From Phytophthora hibernalis (taxonomy: Eukaryota; Oomycota; Peronosporomycetes; Peronosporales; Peronosporaceae): a stretch of 64,000 nt of DNA. Below, one piece after another: positions 43,781 through 55,100 of this stretch. The position numbers and the translations under genes are program-made. The stretch is from positions 16,859 through 80,858 of the forward strand of contig JAAKBF010000145.1 in assembly GCA_012656075.1 (NCBI GenBank). The letters are read 5' to 3'. Numbering within the stretch: position 1 is the stretch's first letter; each line of letters begins with the position of its first letter. The notes beneath the pieces are model-generated. The model was not told the origin of the DNA, searched no databases, and worked only from the letters and a program-made list of their open reading frames with translations.

Positions 43781-43966
43781 CTGATTCGTAGTGCTCGGCT
43801 CCTTCATTTCAGACACCAAGCAGTGTGCTCACGTGTCATCGTCAACAATCACACTTATGAACACTTACCACCGATCAGCTTTCTGTCATTTTACCTGTTC
43901 CTTGTGTTTTGGACACAATTTGCGCCAATTGGTCTACACAAATCTCAAATTGGCCCAAAACCGAAA

Positions 43967-44267
43967 ATGGCATCGCCGATGGAAGGAGCAGCTGAGCGGG
44001 CTTTGACGGCGGCAATTGGAGGTGATAGCGAGCCTGGCACACACAGATTGACGGTGCAGCAAGAGAAGCGCGAGAGCAGCCGTGAGGAGTACCTGGAGGG
44101 TGCAGCGCCGCATCGAGTCGTACGAGAACTGCGCAGCGGCCATCGGCGCGGCGACGACGTCCCTACACCAGCTCAGCGGACATTTAGTTGCCATGCAGCT
44201 GGCCACAGAGCAGCTGAACGCGCTCACCGGCGGCTGGTTGACGGTCTGGAAGCGACCGTCGGCCTGA
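43967..44267 (+). CDS. Small helical protein, about 99 aa (one frame break)
   Basis: MASPMEGAAERALTAAIGGD begins the frame from 43967. Removing one G from GGG at 44098-44100 joins SREEYLE to VQRRIESYENCAAAIG. The protein then reads HQLSGHLVAMQLATEQLNAL and ends WLTVWKRPSA. The all-helical C-terminal half resembles small subunits of kinetochore or trafficking complexes (for example DASH Duo1), but no family is certain. The break is a surplus rather than a missing base, so the call is weaker than for others. Confidence 0.4.
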
Positions 44268-44404
44268 ATGACTCTACCCAGCAGTATTTAAGGGTCGTCT
44301 GACTGTTAATACAATACACGACCGTGCAGGAGACATCTGCTACATGTAGTTTGTAAGGCAGCATTCAGGCGACTATTCGTTGGTTGAGGAGCTTCTCGGT
44401 GACT

Positions 44405-45344
44405 ATGGCAGCAGAACAGGAGCAGGAGAAGGCGGATGAGCGTCCCAAGAGGTCGTGGAACACGTCCACGAAGCTGACGCAGCCACGACGTCCAAGGGCG
44501 ACATCGGCGAGACAAGCAGAAAATGCCTCTCGACCGGGTGGAACTAGGACTGTGACGTCTGAAGGCAGAGCTCGACAGACTACAAGACGTGCAGCAGACC
44601 GCGCGATCGATGACGAGAATGAGCAGCAAAGACTCACTCGAGAGCTGCTAGAGCGCGCTGTGTCGACAGCTTTCGGGGATTGTTGCAGGACTCGACACTT
44701 GATGCAACAGCCTTCCCGGATGTTCATGACTCGCAATCGAGCGAGCTGTCCAGCGTGCGTGACAAGGAGAACGTAAGAAGTGGAGAACTCTTGTGTGGAA
44801 TAGTTATGGCAAAGGTGTTTTACTCTGATGTTTGCCGTTTGTCAGACACCTCCGGCAGATGTAAACCCTGCAGCCACGATTGAGGCGAAGCTCCGCACCA
44901 CCCTCGAAGCGAGTTCGGCACTGTCGGCAAACCACCGCCAGCGAAGACGAGAGCACGCTGAAGCCTTACAAGAGGCAGTTGAAGACACACGAGCCACAAG
45001 AGAATTCCAAAGGCGAATGAAGCACGCTGCGTTTGAACACCGTGAACGTAAGTTGGCTGGGCAAGCCCTGCAAGCGCGTATTCAAAGAGAAATGCAGTTC
45101 CTGGCTGCAACTGCAGCAGATCTAGAGAAGCGGGTGAGGAATGCTCTTAAGAAATGGTGGGCTCTTGAAAGTGATTTGAGCGCGGACTGATTGTATATTA
45201 CCTGTATGCTGCTGCTAGGAATTCCTTCTTGATGACGCCTTCGAGAGCTACGAGCGCGCGTTGCGTCTGGAGCTCGGTCTAGCTGAGAGCGCGTGTTCCT
45301 CAAGCAAACAGAAGAAGGTCGAAGCGAGTCCCCGGCGCTCCTAG
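44405..45344 (+). CDS. Coiled-coil protein, about 260 aa (one frame break)
   Basis: Exons 44405-44772, 44846-45133 and 45219-45344. The N-terminal third is basic and disordered (LTQPRRPRATSARQ). After a repair at GGGG 44675-44678 it continues GLLQDSTLDATAFPDVHDSQ to the first junction (DKEN, then TPPADVNPAATIEAKL). Residues from about 140 are a long charged helix (REHAEALQEAVEDTRATREF, then RKLAGQALQARIQREMQF). The end is LGLAESACSSSKQKKVEASP. The DKENTPP stretch and the SP sites would suit a cell-cycle-regulated protein, but no family was recognised. Its 3' end almost meets the Tudor-like gene on the other strand. Confidence 0.55.
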
Positions 45345-45373
45345 TAAACGGTGTGATGGACCACGCTCTCCGA

Positions 45374-45978
45374 TCAAAATGAGTTTCCTCGCAGCCACCG
45401 GATGCCGCGCAACCCGTTGCCGGTTGCGACGTTGTTCTCGAGTCCGTTAATGATATACCCTCCCGCTGCACGTCGAAACCAGCAAGCGCAACAAGGTAAA
45501 TACATTATCCATTCACAAATGGAGGCTGTAGCAACAGCGTACCTGCGTTGGTTTCTCCTTGGTGATGCAGTACGACAGTCGGCGATTTGTTCGGGTCGTA
45601 GTCTGGCGACTGCATCAGCAGCGAGTCCTTGCGTAACATTTCTTGCTGCTGTGCGGTCAGTTCCGTTTTCGCCGGAGCTTCTCGTGTCCGAGTCGGGTCC
45701 AGCAATCGCAACTCGCTTCCAGAAATCTCGGTCTCTCGGTTCTTGTCCTCGTCATACTCGACTTCGTAGCAGTCGCTGTCCGGTTCTGCATCGGTAATGG
45801 TGCCGGGGAACCAAAGCCCATCGAGTTCACGCTCGACGCGAGAGCCAACACGAAAATCTGACGGCCGCCGGTGTTTGTGTTCGTCAACCCACTCACTATC
45901 CTCTAGCCTGCAGTTCTCCACGTTTCCATCGGCACTGCGGTCAAAATGTTCCTCACGCGTTGATCTGTGTGTCTTCAT
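45374..45978 (-). CDS. Tudor/agenet-like domain protein, 175 aa
   Basis: Exons 45978-45543 and 45465-45374. After a charged start, FRVGSRVERELDGLWFPGTI, DCYEVEYDEDK and SELRLLD form a five-strand Tudor/agenet-type barrel of about 50 residues. Such folds read methylated Lys/Arg or bind DNA. The second exon (donor GTACGC, acceptor GTGCAG) encodes AGGYIINGLENNVATGNGLR and ends WLRGNSF. Without splicing the frame ends at 45505. The second exon is supported by phase and splice sites only. Confidence 0.55.
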
Positions 45979-46117
45979 GCTCCCTGTCTTGAACCTGTCA
46001 CCACCTTCATCGAGACTTTGGCCAGCACATTTAGCCTGCTGGACAAGACAAGTCCCTAAATAGGAAAGTGCGAAAGTTACAACCTACCTGTCTATTGATC
46101 ACTGCTGCGGTCGTTCA

Positions 46118-47059
46118 CTACGCCTGCACATACGGCGTCTGGCTCTCCTTCTCCACTGCGTGGTTCGCGCGGGCAACGTTTTCACTCTCGCTGCTGTCGT
46201 CGGCGATGGTCGCGTCGTCTCCAGAAGTCTCCGTCATCTGACTGGGGTTCAGGTAGAAGTCGTCCTTGATCTCGACCTTGAGGTAGCGCGCCACGACGCG
46301 GGCGAGGGCGTCAATGGCACGGTGCATGCCTTGCCAGCGAATGAGGAAGAAGTAGGCGACGCCCAGCACAAGTCCGTCGGCCGAACCGACCGCAACCTGC
46401 AGTGCTGTGTGGTCGCCAAGGTAGTAGCGACTGTAAGGCACAGGCGTGAGCACCAAGGTCGCTGCAAACACCGCGACTGCCTTGCGACCCACTGACCAAT
46501 GGCGGACGCGCTCCCCGACGCCCACGAGGGTCTCCAGCACGACCCAAATCCACAGTCCAATGGCGTTGGTGGCGTGGCCAGACGGCAGTCCGTTGCTGAC
46601 GAGACACGAGCCTGCAGGACGCGGACACTCGTCGCAGTCTCCCAGGATCTTGACCAGGATGACAGTGTTCAGGACCGTGAGGATGATGGGCAGCAGGATG
46701 GCGAACACGCGCGTGTAGCGACGCGAACGCAGCAGCGCCTCCACGATGATGGCGATGAGCACGAGGTACGGCACCATGCTGTAGAGTGTACAGACCACGT
46801 CCCAGAACGTGACGCTGTCGAGTGGCATGCTGAGCGAGAAGAACTTGCGCATGATCCACGTCTGCGTGCACGGCCCACGCTCGCAGCGCTTGGAGTCCTG
46901 TCCCCACATCTCGCAGCACTGCTCGAAGCTCGTGCAGCGCACGTAGTCCACGCTGTCGTCGTCGCTGTCGGAGTTTCCCATGGCTGCAGCAGACAGTAAA
47001 GAAGCTGCTGCGACGAAGAGAAAGACCCGGTGGGCGGTGGTTGGAGAAAGTAGCGCCAT
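46118..47059 (-). CDS. PAP2-family membrane phosphatase, copy A (intact)
   Basis: 313 residues. A signal peptide (HRVFLFVAAASLLSAAAMG) precedes a luminal Cys-rich segment, CTSFEQCCEMWGQDSKRCER, then GPC. The PAP2 core follows in six helices: VKILGDCDECPRPAGSC, SNGLPSGHATNAIGL with the PSGH, and PYSRYYLGDHTALQ with the catalytic His. Such enzymes remove phosphate from lipid or dolichyl phosphates at the ER or Golgi lumen. The last 60 residues are acidic and cytosolic (TSGDDATIADDSSESEN). Its paralogue lies 1.2 kb upstream on the same strand. Confidence 0.85.
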   Translation of the reverse strand: MALLSPTTAHRVFLFVAAASLLSAAAMGNSDSDDDSVDYVRCTSFEQCCEMWGQDSKRCERGPCTQTWIMRKFFSLSMPLDSVTFWDVVCTLYSMVPYLVLIAIIVEALLRSRRYTRVFAILLPIILTVLNTVILVKILGDCDECPRPAGSCLVSNGLPSGHATNAIGLWIWVVLETLVGVGERVRHWSVGRKAVAVFAATLVLTPVPYSRYYLGDHTALQVAVGSADGLVLGVAYFFLIRWQGMHRAIDALARVVARYLKVEIKDDFYLNPSQMTETSGDDATIADDSSESENVARANHAVEKESQTPYVQA

Positions 47060-48288
47060 GGAGTGAGGTGTGGCGCTTCCTGGGTAAATTGCGGAGTGGC
47101 TGGAAAAGGCAGCGGGTGGATTGTTGCTTTTGGAGATGATTACGCAGGGACCATTTGGGTACAGCCGGGACGGAGGACTCTTTTGAAGAGCCCATTTTTA
47201 TTGGACCCTCCTAGTGCTGTTGACAACTCTGGTTTATCCTTGGAGGACAGTTTGTCTGTCAGCTTCCAGAGCCTTACGTTATGTTGGTGCAATTTGTTTG
47301 TACTTTGCGACACGTTTACCGACCACTCAAGATTGTCTTCACACTACATGTATACTACATGTACTTCGTACAACATTACGGTGAGGAGTTTACGCATTTA
47401 TTGCTCGAAGGGCGGCAAGAGGTCCAGGATAGCTATTCCAAAAAGAGCATGACTTCTCCACGAACGTTATCGATTGAGTGGCGTGCAAGCTATATCGTGG
47501 CCGAGATTCCACTCTCTTGAGAGAGAAGCCACAACCTGACGCATGGAAGCGAAAATGATTCACTCTTGGCACAGTCAGCCAACTAAACCGCAATAAAATT
47601 AAGTCAAGTTGAACTGCGCCGAATGACTCCTGAAGATAGTATCTAGCTGTGTTCGCTGCCCGAGCCTTCCTCCATGTACGTTATCATGTCATGTTGCCAA
47701 TCAGCAAGTCGTCTACAATTGCCCTATTTGCTCAAAATGGGCACTTTGTCGTGATTGGTGTTCTTTTTGCTCGATTACGGCGGCGTGTCGCACGTGTGGT
47801 TGCCGTGAACATGGAAAGTTTGCTCCACTGCACTCCATGACCCGCCCTCACCGTCGCAGAGCTGCAATGGCCTTTTCGTTGGCACTGCAGGATCAATTGA
47901 TCGATACATGTATATCACTGCGGTCTCCCCGCTGACGAAGGGAACAGGACCTGATCTCGGGGCGATTTGCTGCGCTGATTATGAGCCAGGGGCAAGCAAG
48001 AGCCGCTCGAGAGCAAGACCTTCCAGTTGGCGTCGGCATCACGGCCGGCGGATCCTGATCTTCATGGCGCTCGTCGTGCAAGCCTGGGCTGTCAGCGATC
48101 GCACCACAACTTTCGGTGGTGCCGAATCGCGAAATGAAAGTGTTCCCCGCAGCAATTGACTCACTTGAATCGGGACCGATTCGTTAATCAAGCTTGCTTG
48201 CTGGCAGTGTATTCCCGCCCCGGTCTGGGTAGTTCAATTCGTATACAGGTCTATAAAGAGGTTGTGTCTGTACGCTGTACGCCGCCTA
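47060..48288. other. Intergenic region between the PAP2 genes
   Basis: About 1.2 kb. It holds three TACATGTA octamers (47345, 47356, 47905) and a CCAAT at 47698. ORFs present show no recognisable features. Confidence 0.45.
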
Positions 48289-49144
48289 TTATTTCCCGGC
48301 GGCGTCGTCCTCCATCGACTCGGAGCGGATGTACGGCTGCTCGGCGGTCATGAGCGGAGCCAGCGTTGTTGGTCGGTCCTCGGCGACAATGTAAAAGTCG
48401 TTGGACATGTTCAGGAATCCGAGACGGCCCTGCTTCATCCGTTCCGTGGCTCCGGGCAGCCGTCTCCTACCACGTAGCGGAGCACAAAAAGTAGACGAGT
48501 CCGAGCACAACTCCGTCTGCGCTGCCGATGACGACTTGTAGCTCCGTGTGGTCACCCAGGTACACGCGACTGTACGGCACCGGCACGAAGAGCAGGACGA
48601 GACCGACACACGCACCAACCTTCGTCACTGCTTTCCACGATTTACCAACACCCAGCAGCGTCTCGAGGATGAGCCACAAACACAGTCCGATGGCGTTGGT
48701 GGCGTGACCCGAGGGCATACCGTTGCTGGAGACGCAGCTGCCGCACGGACGCTCGCACTCGCTGCACTCTCCCAGACTCTTGACCAGGATGACGGCGTTG
48801 ATAATGGCGACGATGGGGATGAAGAGGAAGGCGAAGAGCCGCGTCCAGCTGCGGCGGTGGAAGATCAACTCGAGCGCGATGGCGATCGGCACGAGGTACG
48901 GCACCATACCGTAGAAGGAAAACACGACGTCCCAGAAGCCCACGCTGTCGGTGGGCGCACTGATGCTGAAGAACGTGCGGGTCACCATGTTCATGCTGCA
49001 CGGACCGCGAGCGCAACGCTCCGAGTCGTCCCCGCAGAGCGAGCAGCAGTACTCACGGGAAGAGCAGGGCGCGTCCTTGGCGGAGACGACGGAGATGGCG
49101 AGTAGCGCCAGAGATGCAATGGCGAAGGTTCGTCTAGACGGCAT
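48289..49144 (-). CDS. PAP2-family membrane phosphatase, copy B (two frame breaks)
   Basis: About 285 residues. The signal peptide is MPSRRTFAIASLALLAISVV; the Met at 49144 is preferred over 49171. The Cys-rich luminal segment is CSSREYCCSLCGDDSERCAR, then GPC, close to copy A. PAP2 motifs: LVKSLGECSECERPCGSC, SNGMPSGHATN, PYSRVYLGDHTELQ. Two single-base losses near the end, at AAAAA 48486-48490 and close to GGG 48454-48456, restore VYFFVLRYVVGDGC and then LGFLNMSNDFYIVAEDRP, comparable to the KDDFYLNP of copy A. The tail SESMEDDAAGK is acidic as in copy A. Confidence 0.75.
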
Positions 49145-49389
49145 GATGAGGCTGTTGAATGGAGATTCCACTTATGTCTGCCGGCCTGACGCACAATGGA
49201 GACAAGCATCCCGAGGCGCGTAATCGGGCCTTTGTATTGGTGGAAAAGAAGGCTTCTAAAATTCGATGATTGGTTGAATTTACAGTATGGTGCTTGTACA
49301 GGAGATCCACCGGGATTGGTGGAAAAGCGTTTGTTTTGGGGGTGCGGTCGTAGCCGCCCAATCTGCGTAGGGAGGAATCATTGCACAGC

Positions 49390-49771
49390 ATGTCGTCGGG
49401 CTTCGGATTCAAGGGCCGTGAGGGCCGATGCTACCAGTTCTGGAAAAGCGTGGAGCAGTGCAGTGTACGTGGGTCTATACTGAGCTTGGAGGTATTTCTT
49501 TGGTTTCTAACCGACGTCCACGTTCGCAGAAAGACACAGAGTTCTCTGGCCAGTGTGGCAAGCAGGTCGAGGACTACATTGAGTGTCTGCACCACAGGAA
49601 GGAGGTGCGGATAGCTGCGATAGGAGCTTGAAGTGGTGATGTTGGTTTCTAACTGGTCTGCTTCTTTGTATCGAACAGTTGACGCGCATGAACGTGGTGC
49701 TGACTCAGAAGGAGAAGGAGGAGGCTGCAGCTCGTCACGGCGACGACCACGCACATGGGGACGGGCATTAA
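49390..49771 (+). CDS. NDUFS5: Complex I subunit NDUFS5 (15 kDa, CHCH type)
   Basis: Exons 49390-49464, 49530-49604 and 49679-49771, all phase 0, give 80 residues. The twin CX9C motifs CYQFWKSVEQC and CGKQVEDYIEC are those of NDUFS5, an intermembrane-space accessory subunit of respiratory complex I imported by the Mia40 pathway. The start SSGFGFKGREGRC and ECLHHRKELTRMN match fungal and plant forms. A His-rich tail (HGDDHAHGDGH) is unusual. Confidence 0.82.
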
Positions 49772-50185
49772 TTAAGGGACGGAGACTATCGACTGCAAAC
49801 GCACTGTAAAACAGGAAAGGAGCAGCCGAGAGGACTACCGTCCCTGACATCAAAAGAGAGAGAAAAAGCAGGAGCTCCCGATCAATACAGAGATGCCGAA
49901 TGGAAGATGTACAGCAATCTAATATGCTCCTGGTCGTGCTGGCCAGCGACTTCCGATCCCAACACTGCAAGTCTGTCGCCTTTCAGTCTCAATGCAGGTG
50001 TTGAAATGCTGAATCCATTAGGTTCATCGTCTGTCGGCTTCCCTCCCAAAGCCGATTCCGAATTCCATGAAACGACCGCGGTCGACCTTCCTGCAACGCA
50101 ACCACTTGTTGTTAGGGGGAATCTGTACGAGACAGCTCTGTGTAGGATCCGCTGTACGATCTTGAGGAGACGCTTCCTCTCGGTA
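49772..50185. other. Spacer before the NEK gene
   Basis: 414 bases. The NEK frame stays open upstream to 49907, but the residues there are not kinase-like, so this is read as leader. Confidence 0.35.
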
Positions 50186-52379
50186 ATGCACCGCTTTGAG
50201 GAGCTCAAGTGCATCGGGCGCGGCAGCTACGGCTCGGCGCACTTGGTGCGGGAACGCGCCTGTTTGCAGAACCGCTCCGTGGTCAAGAAGATCCCCATGG
50301 AGCTGCTCTCGGCCAAGGAGAAGGACCAGTCGTTTGCCGAAGTGGAGCTGCTGGCCAAGCTCAATCACCCGAACGTGGTCGAGTACAAGGAGAACTTCGT
50401 GGTGGACAACGTACTGCACATTGTCATGGCCTATTGTGACGGTGGAGACCTCGCGGACAAGATCAAGGAGCAGCAGGTGCTGAGAGAGCAGATTGTAGGT
50501 CCGGAGAGCGACCTTGCAGACAATAGAGGATACTTCTCCATTAGCCAAGTACTGGACTGGTTCGTGCAGATGGCGATGGCCATAAAGTACCTGCACGGCC
50601 AACGTGTGCTGCATCGCGACTTGAAGACGAGCAACGTCTTCTTGACCAAGGACAACGTAGTGAAACTCGGAGACTTTGGCATCGCCAAGACGCTGGACTC
50701 CACTCTGGACCAAGCCAAGACTGTGGTTGGGACGCCGTACTACATGAGTCCGGAGGTCTGCGAAAGCAAGCCGTACTCGTACGCGAGCGACGTGTGGTCG
50801 CTGGGCTGCGTGCTGTACGAGATGCTCGCTTTGCGCCATGCCTTCGATGCGCCCAATATATTGACGCTCATCCTCAAAATCGTGCAGCAAGACTGTGCTC
50901 CAGTGCCTCCACATTACGACAAGGAGGTGTCCGACTTGCTGCACAAGTTGCTTAACAAGGACCCGGAGAAAAGACCCAGCATGGAGCAGATTTTTGCCAT
51001 ACCGTACATCCGCCATCACATGCAGGGGCTCGTGGCTTCTGGCGGATCGCTCAAGGTCAAGGTGATAAATCCCGTGGCACGAAGGCCTCAGCATGGTTCC
51101 GCCTCTGCAGCAGGCAGGAGGCGGTTGCATCCGAAAAACGTATCTGCGCGGCGCTCGTCTGGTGAAAAGCGGAGACTGCGGCTTTAAATCAGTCGGCATC
51201 TGTAGTCCCGATGCAGTGGATGCCGATAAAATCTTTCAACGAAGAAGGGGATGATCAAGACGTACGCGATGAGCTCGAGCTGCTGGATGCGAGCATCTTG
51301 GAAGAGTCGCAGCTAAGTTTCCGTCTGCCGGAACGAAGCACTACCCCAGAGCCACTTGTGCTCGCAACAGAAGAGAAGCCACACTCACTTCTGTCGGAAA
51401 ATCGTAAAGACAACGAAAAATACGTCCAAGAAGAGCTTTCAGGCCCCATGGCGTCACCGACCAGGCCACAACCTCGCCTAGCTTCGCGGAACACCAAACC
51501 GGTTGCGTGGGGGCAAAGCAACGGCAAGCACCGAGTAAATGGCGGTGGTCGCTCTAGTATACCGGTAGAGGAAGACGACGATGATGACGATTATGCTTCG
51601 CGTTTTCATGCTGAGGCTGAGGAGCTCATGAACCCGAATTTCCAGAGCGAGTATAGCGACGAGTGCATAGACAGCTTGCAGATTTACTACGGCTCCAAGG
51701 AAACCAAGGATAGCAGCAACCCAAGTCCGACCGTGCGAGCCGTCCGGCAATCTGATAATTTCCGACTGAGAGGAGCAGCGCGGCCTAGAACACCGATTAA
51801 CGCGCCATTCTGGTCGGACCCCACAACACCAACAGGACGGAGAGTAGCGGATCTGCAAGACAGCGGTGACGTACTTGAATTATCCACCCAGTCATTGGAT
51901 GAGGTTGGCTCAGAAGCACCCTCGCTTAGTGAAAGCTCCATGATGCGCGAGCTAGAGCTGGACGCTGATAGCGACGATGATAATGCATCCGAAGACTCTT
52001 CCTTGAGCGAGTACGAAGCTGAAGAGAACTTTTACAGCGACGATTCGTCAGACGTCTTTGATCACAGCGGGACGCAGTACAGCGACGACTTCGAAGACCC
52101 AGACGCTGAAATAATCGAGTACGCGGATGATGAATTCGTGAGTGACGGGGAGGACGAATTCCAACGCTTAATCATCCGAGAAGAGGAGGGCGGCACCACC
52201 GATCTGGACGACACTCAGAGCACCCCATCTTCCTCTATTCTGCACAGACCTGCAGGAGACGACAGTAGTCGTTTTCTCGTGGACCAAAACTCGAAGGCCC
52301 TGCTGAAGTGCAGTGGGTCATGCGGAATGTGGCGCAGAGCTTGATGCTGACCCGAGACGATCTGCGTCAGGCAGCATGA
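50186..52379 (+). CDS. NIMA-related protein kinase with long acidic tail (two frame breaks)
   Basis: About 731 residues. The kinase domain starts at once (FEELKCIGRGSYGSAHLVRE): VVKK Lys, HRDLKTSNVFL, DFGIAK, activation loop TVVGTPYYMSPE, and DVWSLGCVLYEML. The glycine loop and short N-terminus are those of NEK kinases, which control mitosis and cilia. An insert of about 15 residues (GPESDLADNRGYF) sits before helix E. After the kinase a basic segment (RRPQHGSASAAGRRRLHPK) leads, once a base is added at AAAA 51165-51168, into a 400-residue acidic disordered tail (EELMNPNFQSEYSDECIDSL). A second loss at CCC 52298-52300 extends the end to WVMRNVAQSLMLTRDDL. The Met at 50186 is the family start. 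Confidence 0.8.
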
Positions 52380-52534
52380 GTATCAAACGCTTTAGGGACG
52401 AGCGTTGCAAGCACGGCTGGTATGATTATTCTTTTTCTCCTTTTGCTTGCATGAATAACGTGTAAAAACTCCTTGTACCTTGGGATCACTGCTGTTCAGC
52501 TCACCTGGACGTTCCGAGTACGTCACAGGTTCAA

Positions 52535-54051
52535 TTAAGCATTGCGCGACGCCAAACTTTCGTTGGGAGACGCACGGAATAGTGAAATTCCTTCTTCGCC
52601 GCCTTGGATCTCCAGGATTTCACCCTTGGGCAAGAAGTACACGTGGCCCTTGGACATCTGCCAGCCGTCAGCAGTGCCGGAAGGCTCTACGGTCGAGCCA
52701 CTGCCGGAAATGACGAGGATAATGGAGTCGCCCTTTCGCGCAGGCAATGCGTAGCGCTGGCGAGACTTGAGCTCGATTGCTTCCACCTCGAACTCCGGAA
52801 CCGGGGAGCTGTACAACCGTGCAATTCCGTCATCCCGAGCATCGCCCTTGTACAAGCGCGGCTTGCCCGTGTAGTACGTTAGCATTGAGTGAAGCGTCTC
52901 CTTGTCAATAAACTTAGGCGTGAGTCCCGCGCGAACAACGTTGTCCGAGCATGCCATGCACTCGATGCAGTCGCCGGACAAATACGCGTGGGGCTCGTTG
53001 GCGTCTAGAAACATGGCCTCTCCGGGTTCCAGCGTGATATAATTGAGTAGGAACGGGCAAAAGCAGCCGATATCGTCGGGGTACTCGTTGTCCAGGCGAA
53101 GCACCAGCTTCTCCAGCGTGCTCAAACTCGACGCACCCTGAAGTCGCGCACGGAGCGCGCGCAGCTGAGTGGCCACGTTCTCCGACTCGGCGTAGACAAA
53201 GCAGCGGAAAAATCGCGCAACGCTGCTTCATCCTGCTGAGTCACCAACCGCTGAGCAACTGCAATATACCCGCAATAATTTCGTTAACGTAGCTGTTCCT
53301 TGCCACCATGAGCCCAATAGTTCATTAACAAACCTTCAACGTCGACAAGTGCGTACAGCTCAGGGACTGCCTGGAGATGAGCTGCAATCTCGTCCATCTT
53401 GCGGAACTGGCACCTGGGAGCACAATCGTTCAGGCCACGTCAAGAATTAAACCCAGTACGTCTACGTACAGAGCCTCGAAGCGAGTGAGCGCGATGGTCA
53501 TCTCCGGCTTGTGGTTCGAGTCCTTGTACATATCAGGGAACTTGGCGTGCAGCTCGCGGGCCAACTTTATGTCTGGGTGGGCCTGGATAGACAGCGCCTT
53601 GCGCACAGACAGCACCTTGAACAAGTAGGGCAGGTCTCCCGTCTCGTTGGCACGAAGTGTGTGGATCCAGTCGCTCAGCAGTGGCGACTCGCCTCCTTCT
53701 TCACGAATTACGCGTGACGGGCCGTTAGGGTGTGTCCCCATCCTGTTGGGGGCAATGACAACACCATGAGCACACAAACGTCAGCAAAACATCATCGACC
53801 GTGTCAAAATGCATTTGTTGCAGCCTACCAAAGCTCCGCGTACGGAGTCGAAGCGTCCACCTTGAAGGACTCGTCACCAGCATCCTACACACCACAGCAA
53901 CAATAATTGGAGTGAGGAATTAGCACGGGAGCATTGGAAATACTGCTACGTGTCAATCGAAGCTTGTGACGCACCTTGAGCTGCGCGACGGAGCTCTCGA
54001 GCCCGGATTTCCCCACGCGTAGTTCTGCGCTATGCACTTGAGCTCCTGCAT
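52535..54051 (-). CDS. MPI: Phosphomannose isomerase, type I (two frame breaks)
   Basis: Five exons: 54051-53975, 53884-53829, 53742-53470, 53413-53334 and 53258-52535, about 403 residues. It converts fructose-6-phosphate to mannose-6-phosphate, feeding GDP-mannose for glycosylation. Exon 1 reads CIAQNYAWGKSGLESSVAQL after repair near TTT 54008-54010. Exon 2 reads STPYAELW, joined to MGTHPNGPSRV. The zinc site is in LSIQAHPDIKLARELH, and HKPEMTIALTRFEAL ends exon 3. The cupin core has FLDANEPHAYLSGDCIECMA and SDNVVRAGLTPKF. A second loss at AAAAA 53208-53212 gives LRDFFRCFVYAESENVATQL. All borders keep phase. Confidence 0.88.
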
Positions 54052-54387
54052 CTTGGTGACTGTTGCTGAGCAAGTGGATGTCGTTGTGGGCAAGCAAGCA
54101 GGCGCAGTCGATAGCAAAAGAGCGCACCCGGCGTCTTGTGTAAAACTGCCAAGTGAATGACGTCGGAGTAACTCCTGTGCGAATCTAATTGTGTTTATTG
54201 GGAATATAGCTGTTTCAAGACTTGGTATTTGTATGTGTCAATTAATTGCAAATATGGTTATTGGTATTTGTATGTGCTGCTTGGATTGCGGGTATTCATA
54301 AATTACCAAATTGAGAAATCAATTATTTTTGTGAGTGCTTGACATGCTCAAACAACGAATTGCTTGGTGCTGTCGCTACTGCTCGTG
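54052..54387. other. Divergent promoter between MPI and ZNHIT3
   Basis: 336 bases, AT-rich, with a repeated TTTGTATGTGT near 54229-54275. No gene. Confidence 0.4.
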
Positions 54388-54858
54388 ATGGCTGTGCCGT
54401 GTGTAGTATGCGAGACGACCGAGTCCAAGTACAAATGTCCGACATGTAGAGCTCCATACTGCAGCTTGGTCTGCTGCAAGAAGCACAAGGAAACGCCGTG
54501 TGAGCCGGCGCCAGAGAAGCCGCAGGCGCCTCCGACGCCAGGACCAGCCAGTGCTCTGGACGCAAGAAGAGAAGGAAGTGGACCCTACAGAGAAGTTCAC
54601 AGATGAGCAGATGGGCGTTCTCAGGACGTCAGTGGGCGTGAAGGAGATGCTGACCAACCCAGTTATCACGCAGACGTTGGCGCAGGTCCGACCAGTGAAT
54701 TGCTGACCGTTGGCTGGAGTGTTATGTTAACAACTGCATTGTTTGTGCAGATTGATAGCAGTCAGGACAAGATGAAGACGCTGGAGAAGGCGCTGCTCGA
54801 CCCCACGTTCGCCAAGTTCATGTACCAAGCACTGGACGAGGTCGTGCCTGCCAAGTAG
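54388..54858 (+). CDS. ZNHIT3: HIT-type zinc finger protein ZNHIT3-like (one frame break)
   Basis: Exons 54388-54685 and 54751-54858, about 134 residues. The zf-HIT is complete: CVVCETTESKYKCPTC, YCSLVCCKKHKETPC. After a Pro-rich linker, one surplus base near GG 54541 must be removed; the frame then reads EEKEVDPTEKFTDEQMGVL and NPVITQTLAQ. The second exon has DKMKTLEKALLDPTFAKFMY. The C-terminal helices match ZNHIT3, which helps box C/D snoRNP assembly. The break is a surplus, not a loss. Confidence 0.7.
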
Positions 54859-55100
54859 ACTGCAATAGCGCTGGAAATATTACACCTTGTATCGACATGC
54901 AGCATCCATGGTTAAGTGCACTCTTCTGTTCTTCGTTGACAATGGTTCTGGTACAGACCACTCCGCACAAATGAACAAGCAGACAGCGAAGAGCTCCATG
55001 CAGACAATGCCGTGAGTTGAAGCTAACGGTTTCCAATCGTACCATCTTTTGTCAATATCTGCGATTTGATCCCGACTCCACACTTGAAGCAGAGACCAAG

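Noticed and set aside
45082..45471. Minus-strand ORF of 129 codons across the coiled-coil gene
   Set aside because: It lies opposite well-supported exons. Only the 45374-45465 part is plausible, in a different frame, as exon 2 of the Tudor-like gene.
54880..55083. Minus-strand ORFs between ZNHIT3 and ClpP
   Set aside because: Short, without features, and overlapping the ClpP leader.
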